64,000 nt of DNA from Batrachochytrium dendrobatidis JAM81 (Eukaryota > Chytridiomycota > Chytridiomycetes > Rhizophydiales): contig NW_006281102.1 in the NCBI RefSeq assembly GCF_000203795.2, positions 910,567 through 974,566 of the forward strand. Direction: 5' to 3'. The translations under genes and the position numbers were made by a program. The notes below the pieces were generated by a model that saw only the letters and a program-made list of their open reading frames with translations, made no database searches and was not told where the DNA came from. Position 1 is the stretch's first letter, and every line of letters starts with the position of its first letter. Of this stretch, positions 22,887 to 33,697 are shown piece after piece.

Positions 22887-23380
22887 CTAGACAATGAATC
22901 CGTTAGTATCTTTCAGATAGGCAACACTTGTCCCCAAGGCTTTGTTTTCGGCGTGGCCATGGCAACAGCGACATTATCAACCGCATATTGAAAGTCTTGA
23001 TTAACATTGTTAGAGACGAATGAGATCTGAAAAGCAGGGGGATTGTTGGAATCATGTCCTTGATAAGAAACGCCATTTGAGGTAGCAAGTTGGTGGTCGC
23101 AGAAGGCCAGGGTTGTTTCCCCAGTTTCCGCCTCCGCATATCCACTTTCATGGATAAAGCGTCTCTTCAGACCGAAGGCTTTTTCGTAAAACTGAACAGT
23201 CTCTTCAACTTGATCAACGTATAAGATGGTGTAGTGCCAAACTTCATTGTGTTTACTTGAATTGCGGAAACTCTGCTGTTTATAAACTTTTCCGCCGATA
23301 AGTGAAAAAACTCGACCCAAAACCAAAAGGTGGACAGACCAGCGATGACCCTTCACAACCACAGCGACAGCAGTGGACAC
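22887..23380 (-). pseudogene. Glyoxalase/VOC-domain gene remnant
   Basis: Reading from about 23250 down there is a clear vicinal-oxygen-chelate (glyoxalase-like) domain: HYTILYVDQVEETVQFYEKAFGL, with FIHESGYAEAETG, LAFCDHQLA, FQISFVSNNV and KTKPWGQ following. After WGQ the frame is lost. The expected ending (SVAYLKDTNGFIV) is present in another frame and stops at 22887, so one base is missing or extra near 22915-22930. Upstream of 23250 the open frame continues but has no domain similarity, so the true start is uncertain. Its 5' part overlaps the start of the retropepsin-like gene on the other strand. Confidence 0.65.
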
Positions 23381-23869
23381 TTACTCATGGACGCTCCTGG
23401 ATACATCAAACCGGACCTCCAAGACTTGCTGTTGACCGACATAACTGCCAAAGAACTACGAGTCATTGCTGAGGCTATGGAAGTTGACTATTTGGGACCA
23501 GCAGCGTTTCCAGGGATGTTTCCGGCAGCAGGAAGAATTTGGGTTCCAAATCATCGACTTATGGTGACATTGGTTTGTCGACGCCAAACAACAAAGGAGG
23601 CTTCTGCTTGCAACATCATCTTTTTGATTGATACAGGCTCTCCAACCACGTTCCTATGCCAGGAAGCCATGGAAGCATTGATCGGGAAGGACTCTCATCT
23701 ACCGCAATCACTCTGGGTTGAAATCCAGAGTGAAGAAGCCATCCTGACTCACATTTCCCCCAAGGGCAGCCATTTTGCTGATGTAAACGTGTTGGGAATG
23801 GATTTTCTTGCCCAGAACAGAGTATTTCCAATTCCCAATTGGATGAAAAGAACATTCATCCTTCAATAA
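23345..23869 (+). CDS. Single-domain retropepsin-like aspartic protease
   Basis: 174 residues from the first ATG. The N-terminal half is unrecognised (IKPDLQDLLLTDITAKELRV). The C-terminal half has the retropepsin layout: a beta-rich lead (HRLMVTLVC), the catalytic IIFLIDTGSPTTFL with Asp-Thr-Gly-Ser, and about 70 residues later the hydrophobic-hydrophobic-Gly signature in VLGMDFL. Only one DTG is present, so the active form would be a dimer. No integrase or reverse transcriptase follows, so this is either a domesticated stand-alone protease or a retroelement remnant. A further small gene with a TATA box follows at 24029. Activity is unproven. Confidence 0.55.
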   Translation: MTLHNHSDSSGHLLMDAPGYIKPDLQDLLLTDITAKELRVIAEAMEVDYLGPAAFPGMFPAAGRIWVPNHRLMVTLVCRRQTTKEASACNIIFLIDTGSPTTFLCQEAMEALIGKDSHLPQSLWVEIQSEEAILTHISPKGSHFADVNVLGMDFLAQNRVFPIPNWMKRTFILQ

Positions 23870-23993
23870 ACATTTCTCAATGAATCAGTCTCAATTCACA
23901 CGAATTCTAAATTCTAGTTGAACAATCAGTGCTTAGTGGGGAGATTTGTGTGATTCGCTGGAAAGCTCCGCAACATTCCAGTGGTGTCTCGAT

Positions 23994-24000
23994 TATAAAA
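23994..24000 (+). promoter_or_regulatory. TATA box for the small gene at 24029
   Basis: TATAAAA lies 29 bases upstream of the ATG at 24029, a plausible core-promoter distance if the leader is very short. This is one of few clear TATA boxes in the window. Confidence 0.35.
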
Positions 24001-24028
24001 AGACGCAGGAGCTTAATTCACCCTTCAA

Positions 24029-24263
24029 ATGAGTGACTACGACCGCTTTGCCGACTGGATCAAGGAGCAACGGAGGTGTCCAGAAGATGCTTTGGAGACA
24101 AAAATCACAAATTGACATCAAATTTGTGCTCTATATTAAAGGGAATTGACCAGTCAAAGGGAATGCCAGCAGCTGCCAAGAAAACAGACTCTGAAAAGGC
24201 AAAAGCATTTTTATTGAAATGCTACATGACGGCATCAGTGTCGCTTGAAGTGCTGGATGAGTC
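24029..24263 (+). pseudogene. Truncated small gene interrupted by hAT copy 2
   Basis: It starts MSDYDRFADWIKEQRR, shifts frame near 24100, and continues as KGIDQSKGMPAAAKKTDSE, AKAFLLKCYMTASVSLEVL and DES to the exact left end of the hAT element at 24264. The LLKCYMTASVSLEVLDES part vaguely resembles the helical gag (UBN2-type) region of copia-like elements, which would fit the neighbouring protease, but I cannot confirm that. The 3' part is not found right of the hAT element. Confidence 0.4.
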
Positions 24264-27089
24264 TAATGTTCCGCAAAAAATTCGCAAATGCGAAATGAAA
24301 TGGATTTTTGGATTGCGAAATAATCATTATTTCGTATTCCTGTTCCTGAGATCACCTTAAACTACCACGCTATAACATAATGTAACTTCCTCTATGGGTG
24401 TGTATGAACTGTCGTCAATGTCCATCGATCGACACGAGAATGCAAGCAAAGGAAAAAGGAAGACCGACGACAGTCATGACCATGCGTCGTCCTCCTTACC
24501 CTCAATCCCATGCTCTATTCCTTTAACAACCACACGTTTGTCTAAAGTCTCAAAGGCCAGTTTGGTGTGGCAGTTTTTTGACAAGCTTGATGATATAAAT
24601 GACCTTGACAAGGCGAGAATTCCCTGTAAAGTTTGTCAGCAGCTCGTCAAGACAAATTCAAGAACCAACTTCAATCTTGTTGCCCATTTGGTGACCAAAC
24701 ACTGCGACGCTCTATCAGATGCAATGGATCGGTATTCCAAAGACTCCACAAGTATAAGTTTGAAGGGTACAAAACTACAAAGTAAGATTCAAGACTGCTT
24801 TGAAAAAGGTAATCATTGCATACTCGTATGATGCGTCATTATTTCTGCTGTCTGGAATATTAATATTGTATTTTTTGATGTAATCTATTTTCTTGTACTG
24901 ACAGGGTTTACCCAGACAGAATTTCAAAACAAGCTACAGCGGTGGATCGTTGGTGACCAGCAATCGTTTTTGGTTGTTGGGAATCCGTATTTTCAACAAA
25001 TGATGTTGTACATCAATAGGCATATCATTTTCAAGTCCGCCGATACTGTATCACAAATTGTGAATCGTGATTTCGAAATTGCAAAAGCTGACGTTTATGC
25101 TCTTATCAAAGAAAACACATCCAAGATCTCGTTTACGACCGACATATGGACATCGCCAGACAATGTTGCTTACACGGCTGTCACTGCCCATTTTATTGAC
25201 AAAAATTGGAAACTGAAATGCATTCTTGTCGACTTTCTTGTGTTTAATGACAGCCACAGCAGTCAGAACATTGCGGCATTATTCAAGCAGATTGTGGAAC
25301 CCATATGCGGTGATAGGAAATCGCTCATTTTAGGAATCTGCACTGACAATGCGTCCAACAATGAGGTTTTCATTCAAGAGCTCATCAATTCTGGTTATTT
25401 GGAATCTCCCGAATGTCATCATCGTTGCTTTGCACATGTCCTTGATCTTGCCGCCCAAGATGCACATCAAGAGATCAAGACATCAATCGAGACACTGAGG
25501 GAAGGGATTAAATTGCTACGATGTTGCCCCGCATCGATGGAACAACTGAAAATGATAGTGGGAGAATCTTAAAGCCAATCCTTGATGTCGCCACGAGATG
25601 GAACTCTACATTCGATATGCTGGTCACAGCTTTGAAAATGCGAGGTACGTCAAGGATCTAGAGCTGAACTTCAAGAGCACTTTATGTATGCCAACCTGCA
25701 GTTAAATTTGCAATAACATGTTGTCTTTAAATTTGTTAATTAGGACCACTCGTTCAAATCTTGGATCAATTGTACATGGAAAAGAAGATCCCTGACGTGC
25801 CGTCAGCGAGAGATTGGGACGACTTGACTGAATTAGTGCATTTCTTTCAACCATTTAAACAAGCCACAATGGAATGCAGCAGCAACAAGTATCAAACGTT
25901 GTCATACGTTATACCATGGTACAACGTGTTATTGGACCATTGTGAAAATGCCGTCAGTGATTATGGACAATGATTAGACGCTTCGATTTCTGGAACTCCA
26001 GCAAGTCGTCGGATAATAATTGCCAATGAATCGCTTGCAATTGATACATTGGAAATTTGAAAGGCGCAGCAAATGCATCCCAAATGCATCTCAAACGAGG
26101 CTTGACAAGTATTTTAATGTTTCCAATAACCATTGTGTGATCGCTGTGGTACTTGATCCTCAACACAAACTTGAGTTTTACGACGACGAAAATCAGAATG
26201 TCCAAGAAAATGCTTTTCAGAAAGAAAAAATCAAAAAGGCAAATCCAGAGCGTTTATGCCGAGTACGACGATCAAAGTGGCTTGATGCAATTAGAGGTAT
26301 TCAAAACGGCATTGGACTTGTCAGATAATCACATGCGTAATTACTTGTATTTAAACTTTGTCACGCTCATTTCATTAGAATTCGAATGCACCTACTCCAG
26401 CAAGTAGGGTTTTTTAAAAGAAAAAGTTGGCTTCTACTTTGCAACTCGAAGAATATTTGAATACTCAAGTGGTGGATCCTAGGCAAGACCCATTGGAGTG
26501 GTGGAAACATCATGGATTGGATTTCCCCTTGCTTACAAAAATGGCAAGGGATTATCTAGCAATTCCAGTCACATCTGCGTCCTCGGAGCACGCCTTTTCA
26601 AAGGCAAGGCATTTAATTACTGATTCGCGGACCAGACTGAGCGATCAGACAATCAGGGCTATTATCTGCTTGGGAAATTGGCAGCGAGGTGGAATTTGGT
26701 GATTTGAGTTATTCAATGGTAGAAAACTTACATATGCAGATGGATTGAAAGGAGAAATGCTGGGTTACATATGAATTTATTATAATTGCAGGAGACGGTT
26801 TCCAAAGGATGGAGATCTGGAATAGGATACTTGTCTCGTTTTTAAAGCAACGATATACATGCGTAGTTTTTGCACGCATTCCGTAGATGTGGTCGTTGTT
26901 GATATTGTTTTTACCTCGGACTGTCGAAATATAGTATGATACATGTATTGTTTAGCATATTATTAAGCGAATTTTATGTGAATTTCGCAAATTTGCAGTG
27001 AAATGTGCGAAATAAATCCAGAGGTCCATTTCGCATTGCAAAAGATATTGACGAGTCAAATAACAAAATTTTGCAAATGCGGAACCCTA
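24264..27089 (+). mobile_element. hAT DNA transposon, copy 2 (defective)
   Basis: About 2.83 kb, same orientation as copy 1 and nearly identical to it over the whole length; differences are scattered substitutions and a 3-base indel near 26015. The right terminal repeat is well preserved (GCGGAACCCTA ending at 27089); the left one reads TAATGTTCCGCA instead of TAGGGTTCCGCA. Flanks GATGAGTC (left) and GACCAAAC (right) do not form a target duplication. Confidence 0.9.
24394..26702 (+). pseudogene. hAT transposase with BED zinc finger, inactivated
   Basis: Second copy of the transposase described at 13536, with the same exon layout: BED finger from 24394, intron at about 24809-24904, core to 25572, exon from about 25745, C-terminal dimerisation piece to 26702. 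It has the same frame break at TCTTAAAGCC (near 25567) and the same disrupted region near 25970-26100. Residue differences are few, e.g. HRDAL/HCDAL in the finger region. Neither copy can make a full transposase as read. Confidence 0.85.
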
Positions 27090-27290
27090 GACCAAACAGC
27101 TCAAGAGGTTTGAAAAAGTATCTTTCCCAACCAAAGATGGTTTGTTTCCATTACGAAGATTTCTAATGTGTTCAACCCATCGCACATGAGGACTTGTGGT
27201 TGCCATTCCCAGTGTAAATGCTTTTTGAGCCATCTTTCCTAGTACTCTCACCAACGTAAACCCATCCAGCAGTGATTCAGATTTTGAAAA
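27090..27290 (-). pseudogene. Coding-like fragment abutting hAT copy 2
   Basis: On the minus strand a frame is open from about 27296 to a TAG next to the hAT end, reading LLDGFTLVRVLGKMAQKAF, then ATTSPHVRWVEHIRNLRNG and SLVGKDTFSNLLSCL. It looks like protein rather than random sequence but has no start codon in a sensible place and no recognised family. It is probably the remnant of a gene split by the insertion. Confidence 0.3.
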
Positions 27291-27327
27291 AATCGTAGAA
27301 TTTTTGTTTACATTTCAGCTCAAGACT

Positions 27328-28737
27328 ATGGAAAATCAACCTACGCTTGATATTCAGTCATTAAAGCAAGAATGCCCAGGAGTGGATTTCGATGCTCCTT
27401 TTCAATTCAATAAGGAATTCACCGTCGGTCACTATGTCCTGGAATTCCTCCCAACCACTTTGGAAATTATCAAGAATTCACCAAACATCAAAAACGACAC
27501 CATTCTCAAGTTTGTCAAAGCAGACTTTAAAGACTTTCGCTTGCCAATCACTCGCACTCAGTTTATGAGATACCTCCAATGTACGGAAGCATTCGCTGAC
27601 GACTTTATGGAAGCTCAGTCGTCTCATTTCGCAGTCACCTTTAAACCGAAAGAACACAAAATACTTCAAAAGTATGAAACTGTACCCTTCAAAATCAACC
27701 CACAATCAAAAACAAGCACATGTAATTACGGTATCGTACAGCAAGTTCAAATGGAAGGTCAAAAATTCGCACGAAAGGAGCAAAACATTACTAATGATGC
27801 TGTGATTAATTCTGAACTTGAAATTTTGCTAAAGGCGCCAGAGAATCCTCACCTAATCTCCTATCATGCATCTTACGAACAAGGTGGTAAATTCTATTTC
27901 ATCCTCTCCCCTTGGTGTGATTTGGATTTGGATTCATTCTTAAAAGCTCCAATGAAGTATGAATTTTGAAAAACAAGTACCCGCCCCATGCGTTTGGCTC
28001 TCATTACTGGTTGGATGGCATGCCTTGCTGCTGGCCTATCTTTCCTTCATAAATCAAGGATGAAGCATAGGGATTTAAAGCCTGCTAATATTCTTCTACA
28101 AATTGGCGATAGTCATATCAGCCCTGTGATTTGTGATTTCGGGCTTTCAAAAATTTTCAACTCAGAGTCAAAATCAATGAAGATAGGAGGTACAACTTAC
28201 TACATATCACCGGAACAAGCCAGAGGAGAAAAAGTAGGACGTTCGGCAGACATTTTTGCTTTGGGGGCTATCTATCTCGAATTAGGGATGCTGCTATTTG
28301 GGATTAAACGGTATGTAAATTTTAAGCTAATGTGTAGGAAAAAAATGAAAAAACTAATTGAAATCTTTAGGCATATTTCTAAACTAATCGCTAGGAAAGG
28401 GAGAAAAGCGATTGGTTTTAATGGATTTTATACAATAGCTGAAAGTGACTCTGTTGGTGAATTACTGCTCTTGTTCGAAAAGGAAGGATACGAAGACTTT
28501 TGTGCTTTGTTTCGTAGTCTGCTTGAAAAGATGCTTGATAAAAAACCTGACAAGAGACCCACTGCGTTTGAAGTTTGGGAAATGACCCAAGACATTTTGG
28601 CGATACTCAAGCTGGAGCATCATTGTGATGGTGTATCCGGAAGTCCAGTTGATTCCGAACCAAGTCAAAAAGAGGTTGAAGGTTCTTCATCTGATAGCGA
28701 CGAGGAAGAAGATTGTTTTTTGTATAAACCCATTTGA
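27328..28737 (+). pseudogene. Serine/threonine protein kinase with one in-frame TGA
   Basis: The kinase core is clear: YGIVQQVQMEG in the position of the glycine loop, FARKEQ with the expected Lys, HRDLKPANILL, ICDFGLSK, YYISPEQARG and a C-lobe ending in DKKPDKRPTAFEVW. The first ~130 residues are unrecognised, and the tail is acidic (SSSDSDEEED). The frame is open from 27328 to 28737 except for TGA at 27967-27969, between the hinge region and the HRD helix; the frame resumes at once. A GTATGT...TTTAG intron of 60 nt (28311-28370), a multiple of three without stops, removes an insertion in the C-lobe. The TGA could be a recent nonsense mutation, a sequencing error, or rarely readthrough. Without it the protein would be 449 residues. 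Confidence 0.7.
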
Positions 28738-29088
28738 TCCTGGATTAAATAAAGCACAGGCGTGGATCTCGCATATACAAATGATCTCACATTTTTCATC
28801 AACTGGTGAGATTATACTACTAAGGTGATTGTAAGGGAATTAGAACATGGACAATATTACATTTGTAATTGTGTGGGGTAGTTGTAATTAACGTTAAATC
28901 TGTTTTCGATATTCCTGCCTTAAATTATGAGGAACTATGGTACCATTCAACGGTTTCATTGAAGACATCAAGTATGAGTCTGGCAGAGACCTCCTAATAT
29001 TTCAAACTAACAAACTTCCCATTATTCTTTCTACTCTTTTTGGCCCAGATTTCCTATCTCAGATAAATTGTGTTTTTGATCTTAATTT
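28738..29088. other. Spacer between kinase and right duplication copy
   Basis: Mostly non-coding. A frame opening at 28937 (MVPFNGFIEDIKYESGRD) runs into the duplicated segment and looks weakly protein-like, but no family or start context supports it. The island's right border is at 29088/29089. Confidence 0.3.
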
Positions 29089-29600
29089 AGCATCGATTAT
29101 TTGGAGATTCTGCTCTTCCAGCATTGCATATTTAGATGTCTGAATTCAAGCATCGACCAATGCATTATAAAACAGTCAGAGTTAAAGATGTTCAAGATTG
29201 ACACTTTTAGCCTAGCTCATTGCTTTACCAATTCCATTTCCTTGACATTGCTATCCAGTTTCGATGGTGGCGAATATTGCTCGGTACCAAAATTGTTAGC
29301 TTGAGGCTTTGCCGTTGATTCAAGTCGTTTAGGAGTACGATTTGGAGTTGGTGGTTTCTGTTTATACCCAGACATGTGTCAGTTCTTTTTAATCGATATC
29401 AACTGCAAGTAGGCAATAGAGAATAAATGGTCGACTGCAATCTGGTTTCCATTCACCTTGAAGACATCAGAATGGCTGCCAGATTGACTTCTGGGAGAAC
29501 CAAAAGACGAAGCCGAGCCTGGAAATGCCTTGTATGAGTTTCCCAGCGAAGTGGACAGTCTCTTTGACGCTGTTGTAGAAATCGGTCTTGCAGATTTCAT
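29089..29600 (-). pseudogene. 5' fragment of the coiled-coil gene
   Basis: Copy of the first exons of the gene at 10968-12665: exon 1 at 29600-29457, exon 2 at 29357-29229, and the first 51 bases of exon 3 (29139-29089). After that the sequence is unrelated. The start codon and promoter are intact, so a short N-terminal product could be made. Confidence 0.85.
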
Positions 29601-30328
29601 ATTGAAGGTCTACCAATTCGGTGACAAGTGTGCTGAATGGACGAAAACTTGACAACAAAATCTTACTCTGCAGTCAACCATCCGTGGTGAGGGTCGAATG
29701 AAGGCATGTGTTGGATTTGTAGCTTCCAGTTCAACCGATACGTTGGGTTGTGAATCTAAACCATGCATTCGTAACTACTTTGTAGGGTGCAGATGGCCGT
29801 AAAAGAGCCGAGCGCAGACATGCATTCATGGCTTCACAGACAGCAGACCAACACTCTCTTTTGAGAATAGGTGGAACCAAATGTGTGTTGGTGAAAGGCT
29901 GTCCGTTCTAACGAGTGCATTCTATGGCTTAGAATCGTACTGGCTTTTGATTGGAGTCGCTAACTGTATTGATACTGTATCACCTTGCAGATCCCTTGAT
30001 TGCTGATAACAGCATGCACCAATATATTGAGAGTGAAAACAGTCTGTAAGCCGTCATTGATAGGCTTTCTTGTTGGATAATCGATTTGTGGTCGAACCCA
30101 TTTTTTGAAAATGACAACCTGACATTTAATCTACCATTGAAAGCGTGCAATTACCAGGAACCTGCGATTTACTGGTCGATCGGTTTGACGGTCGAATGCT
30201 ATTGGATGTAATACCATCACAGCAACCAACGGCTGATTTGGAACAAAAGAAAGTCAATGCCGAACATGACGAATCGGAGCTTAATTTTGAGCGATATGCT
30301 GATCTGATTGATCAGGCTCGCCAGCAAT
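29089..30328. repeat. 1,240-bp segmental duplication, right copy
   Basis: Partner of 12154-13393 (offset 16,935, no indels seen, two substitutions seen). Here the right end continues naturally into the rest of the CLASRP-like gene. The left end breaks off inside the third exon of the coiled-coil gene and is joined to unrelated island sequence. Confidence 0.95.
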
Positions 30329-31624
30329 GCAAGTGTTTGATATCTACAATTTTAAACCCATCATGCATTTAACAGGTCAAATTTACTATATTTAGGTGAT
30401 GAAGAAGACTGCATTGATGATGTTGACTACTATTGGAATACAAGCATTCAGAATGGATATTCAAGTCGCTCTGTAAAGTTAGTTGATTTGATGTGTTCAG
30501 ATTTTAAGCTTTCATTACTTTATAATATCATACCTATTTAATGCATATAGATTCAATATTGAAATTCTTGCAATAATTTGTCTTTTATTAACTCGAGTGT
30601 TTATTTTGTAATTGGTGTATATACAGACCACTCAAAGGAGTAAACATTGGATATGATTATTCAAGTAAAACCAAAGCCAGCCCGTCATCAGAGGATTTAT
30701 CCAACACAAACACTCAAGAAAAGTTTGAAGATATATTATCAAATATCCTTTTTCAAGTCTATCCATGGTGTTCTATTTTTGCGTATTTTCATGCCAGTAC
30801 TAATATGGCCGAGTTGACTTGACATTAATTGCTTGCTCATTTTTACCTACTAAAAATATTCATGAAATTCTAGGAAAGCTTGATAAGCCAGAAATAGATC
30901 GCCTAAATGATCTTGCAATAGAGTATGGCGTATCAAATTATACACGGTTGCTCTCTCGATCTGGAAATAACAAACCTTCACCCTCAAAAAACTATCGTCA
31001 GCCACATCACACACAAAAAAATCAGTCTAGGCAATCAAAATATAACTCCGATTTTGCCACTAATGAGTTTGGCCGACTTAGAGAAAGACAAGATCAGTCA
31101 AGCTTGGCTATATCTGCGTGTCATTCTAGTCCAAATGCATCCGACTTGGAAACATTGGACCAAATCAGTTTTGTATCGGAATTCAACAATAACGATGTGC
31201 AGTTGGCCCATAATGATGCTACTATTGCTGTGGAAAATGCACAGCCGGCTATTTTGAGCAACGATGTTACATCCTTATCGCCCTCGTTAGATATAAATAA
31301 TATTTTCAATGCAGCTTCAAACCCTTCATCTACGCCTTTAACATTACACCCGATCCAAGCGGCTTCTACCCTTATCAGTGAACATGTTCTTATGCTCAAA
31401 ACCACCATCAATCAGGATGAATCTGTGAGCATTTCACCAAAAATCGATTCGACCGATGTAGATGATTCTCCTGTCAAAATAAGTACGACTTTGATGAGTA
31501 TTTTGAAAATATGTGTATTTGTTTAAATAACCAATCTTGTTTCTAATCCAAACCAATGTTTTTAGAATTTAAACGCAAAAATACATCAAAAATAGAAAAG
31601 AAATATCGCCAGCGACTAGACTGA
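29674..31624 (+). CDS. CLASRP: CLASRP-like SR-related splicing regulator (intact copy)
   Basis: Predicted nuclear splicing regulator related to CLASRP/SWAP proteins. In order: a basic RKRAERR stretch, DRFDGRMLLDVIP (the DRY motif), LNFERYADLIDQ (the EERY motif), a YYWNTSIQNGY segment where CLASRP has its tyrosine-rich helix, VNIGYDYS, and PEIDRLNDLAIEYGVSNYTRLLSR matching the CLASRP segment before its RS region. A Ser/Asn-rich tail follows in place of a long RS domain, and the protein ends KIEKKYRQRLD. Exons I can support are 29674-29703, 29786 to ~29900, 29991-30045, 30144-30322, 30396-30477, 30627 to ~30750, ~30876-31482 and 31566-31624. The intron after base 30322 has donor GCAAGT; the first intron also appears to use GC. 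The first exon and start codon are unresolved. Confidence 0.8.
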
Positions 31625-31944
31625 GTATTCGAGTTATTACATTTACATATTGACTTTTAAGCCTGTTTGCAGTTGTCTCGGTCATATAGAAAGGGCACCG
31701 TTTTATTTGAACGGCATTTTTTTAAAAAATCGTTCAAAATAAAAACTACATACTATCTATCATTGTCTACATTTTCTGTTTACCGCTTAGTCGTGTGCAA
31801 TGGTTGATGTCAGTTTACTGGACGATGCTGTGTTTTTGAATCACGACTCGAGATAAGGGATAAGAATGGAGATATAGGTACTCAAGGTACAATCAATGAG
31901 AGAGTGATTAAATGAATGTGGTTTATTTTATATAAGCCATTGTT
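31625..31944. other. Convergent intergenic stretch with repeat remnant
   Basis: No gene. Bases 31795-31850 (GATGTCAGTTTACTGGACGATG, then CTGTGTTTT) resemble the GATGCCAGTTTACTGG block of the 62-kb palindrome, so a small old fragment of the dispersed repeat is likely. Confidence 0.35.
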
Positions 31945-33697
31945 TCATTTATTTTCAAGAGTGTGATTTTGACCAAGTGCATCCACCTGCATAGACAGGG
32001 CTCGAATTAGCAAATCCTTTGATTCTAGCTGATGCTTTAGCATGACAACATCTTTTGATGATGATAATCGTACATCATGACCGGAAAGCGGGGGAAGTTC
32101 ATGCAGCATCATTGAAGATGGCGGTGATACTCCTTTCAAAGATGCAGTCGATTCGGTTGGCAAGAGCATTGGCGACTTGGATACCAACAAACGTGACTTT
32201 AAAGCTAAAAGTAAAAACATGAGCACAATTATATAAAAATAATGCAATACTAGCTCAAAACAGTATTTATACTTGAATAGTTCAATACGTTACCATTTAA
32301 TTGGGTCTCTAATTCAAATATTCGTACTGTGGATTCTGTTTTTTGCTTTGTGAGAAACATTTTAAGTCTTTCACAGCGTCTCTCGTATATTTTGGTTGTT
32401 TCTGTGAGCTTATCACTTGTTTGCGCTAATAATGTTTCCAGAAAATCAATGTGTTGGGTATGAAATGGGCAAAATAGGGTTGCATCAGACACACTGGAAC
32501 CCAATTCATTTTGTGTTGGAGTTGGATCGTTCAGAATTTGTTTTTGAATTGTCGAAATTGATGAACACAGTGTTTGAGAAGACGATGAATCTGATAACCC
32601 TTTTGCGACTTGATTTGGACTAACTGGGATCAATGGTGGTTTGGATCTCTAGTCATTGTATTGAGTTTGAATAAAAATAAAATCATTTGCGATTCAAAAC
32701 TACATCCTAAGATATTAAAGCACATTCAAATCAATTCTAAAGCAAATAGATTTACCAACATTGAATGAATAGTGGGGCGTGGTGGAATGCCATTGTTCTC
32801 TTTTACCGGATCTCGACTTCTTATTGCCGATACAGGCACTCGTTGCTAAATAATTGATGATGTGAGTATCCGACTATTTTAAGCAATACCATGTATATTG
32901 GTAGCATATTTTTCAACTACATCAAGTCATCAGAGTACTTACTGCAGATAAAGCATCCGCCAAACAGCGTTTTAATTCAAGTATTTGATTTCTGGACAAC
33001 TCCAATTGTTTTTCTAGTTGCATATTCTATATTTTAAAAAATTAAATCAGTTTACAAGAAATTCCATGTAATGGTAAGCAGTCCATCACAGGACATGCAA
33101 ATCATGAAATATCAAGACACATCTTGGTACAGGACATTAGCAGTGAAATCATACTTCCATAAAACACATATTTTGCACTTCTTGATCGCATTCTTTGATT
33201 TGAGTTAAATTGTTACATGTATCCGCAACCATTTCATTCGTCGCAATATTGTTTTCCAACTCAATAAAAGTCTGTGATTGAATAGAAGGTGGAGGAATTG
33301 TTGCGCATGGATATTGGTTTATATTGTTTGTAATTGTAATAGGTTCATCCACAGTTTCTGTTGTGCTATGAGATGCAGATATTTTAACAGACAAGCGTGG
33401 TTGAACATCATATGCCTCAGTATTGGTGCCCATTGAAGTATCATATTCTGGTTGGGTAGTTTGGATTTCGTTTGATATATCATCGATGCTTATCATTTCC
33501 AAATCAACGGCGACTTTTTCTAGATTAGTGTTTTCATGGGCTTGTTTAGAAACAGTGTCAACACCTTTGGATTCTGCTGGGTATTCTATGTTGGGTCGAG
33601 GAATGTTGGTCATTTCACTTTTGGCTTGAGCAAGAACGGGTGCGCTAGTTGCGCTTGTTTTTTTAAAAAGAGATAGCGTAGACATACCAGATCCCAT
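31945..33697 (-). CDS. Hypothetical protein with C-terminal coiled-coil segments
   Basis: Five exons keep frame: 33697-33155, 33026-32943, 32845-32756, 32648-32294 and 32204-31945, giving 443 residues. The first ~180 residues are Ser/Thr/Asn-rich and unstructured in appearance. The second exon is a short amphipathic helix (MQLEKQLELSRNQILELK) and the fourth ends in a longer one (HIDFLETLLAQTSDKLTE to RIFELETQLN). The last exon adds KDVVMLKHQLESKDLLIRAL. No domain was recognised. The start at 33697 is the first ATG after an upstream stop-rich stretch; the frame stays open to 33751 without a better candidate. Confidence 0.6.

Noticed and set aside
23345..24263. A complete copia-type retrotransposon
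   Set aside because: No integrase, reverse transcriptase or long terminal repeats were seen, and the protease precedes the gag-like piece, the wrong order.
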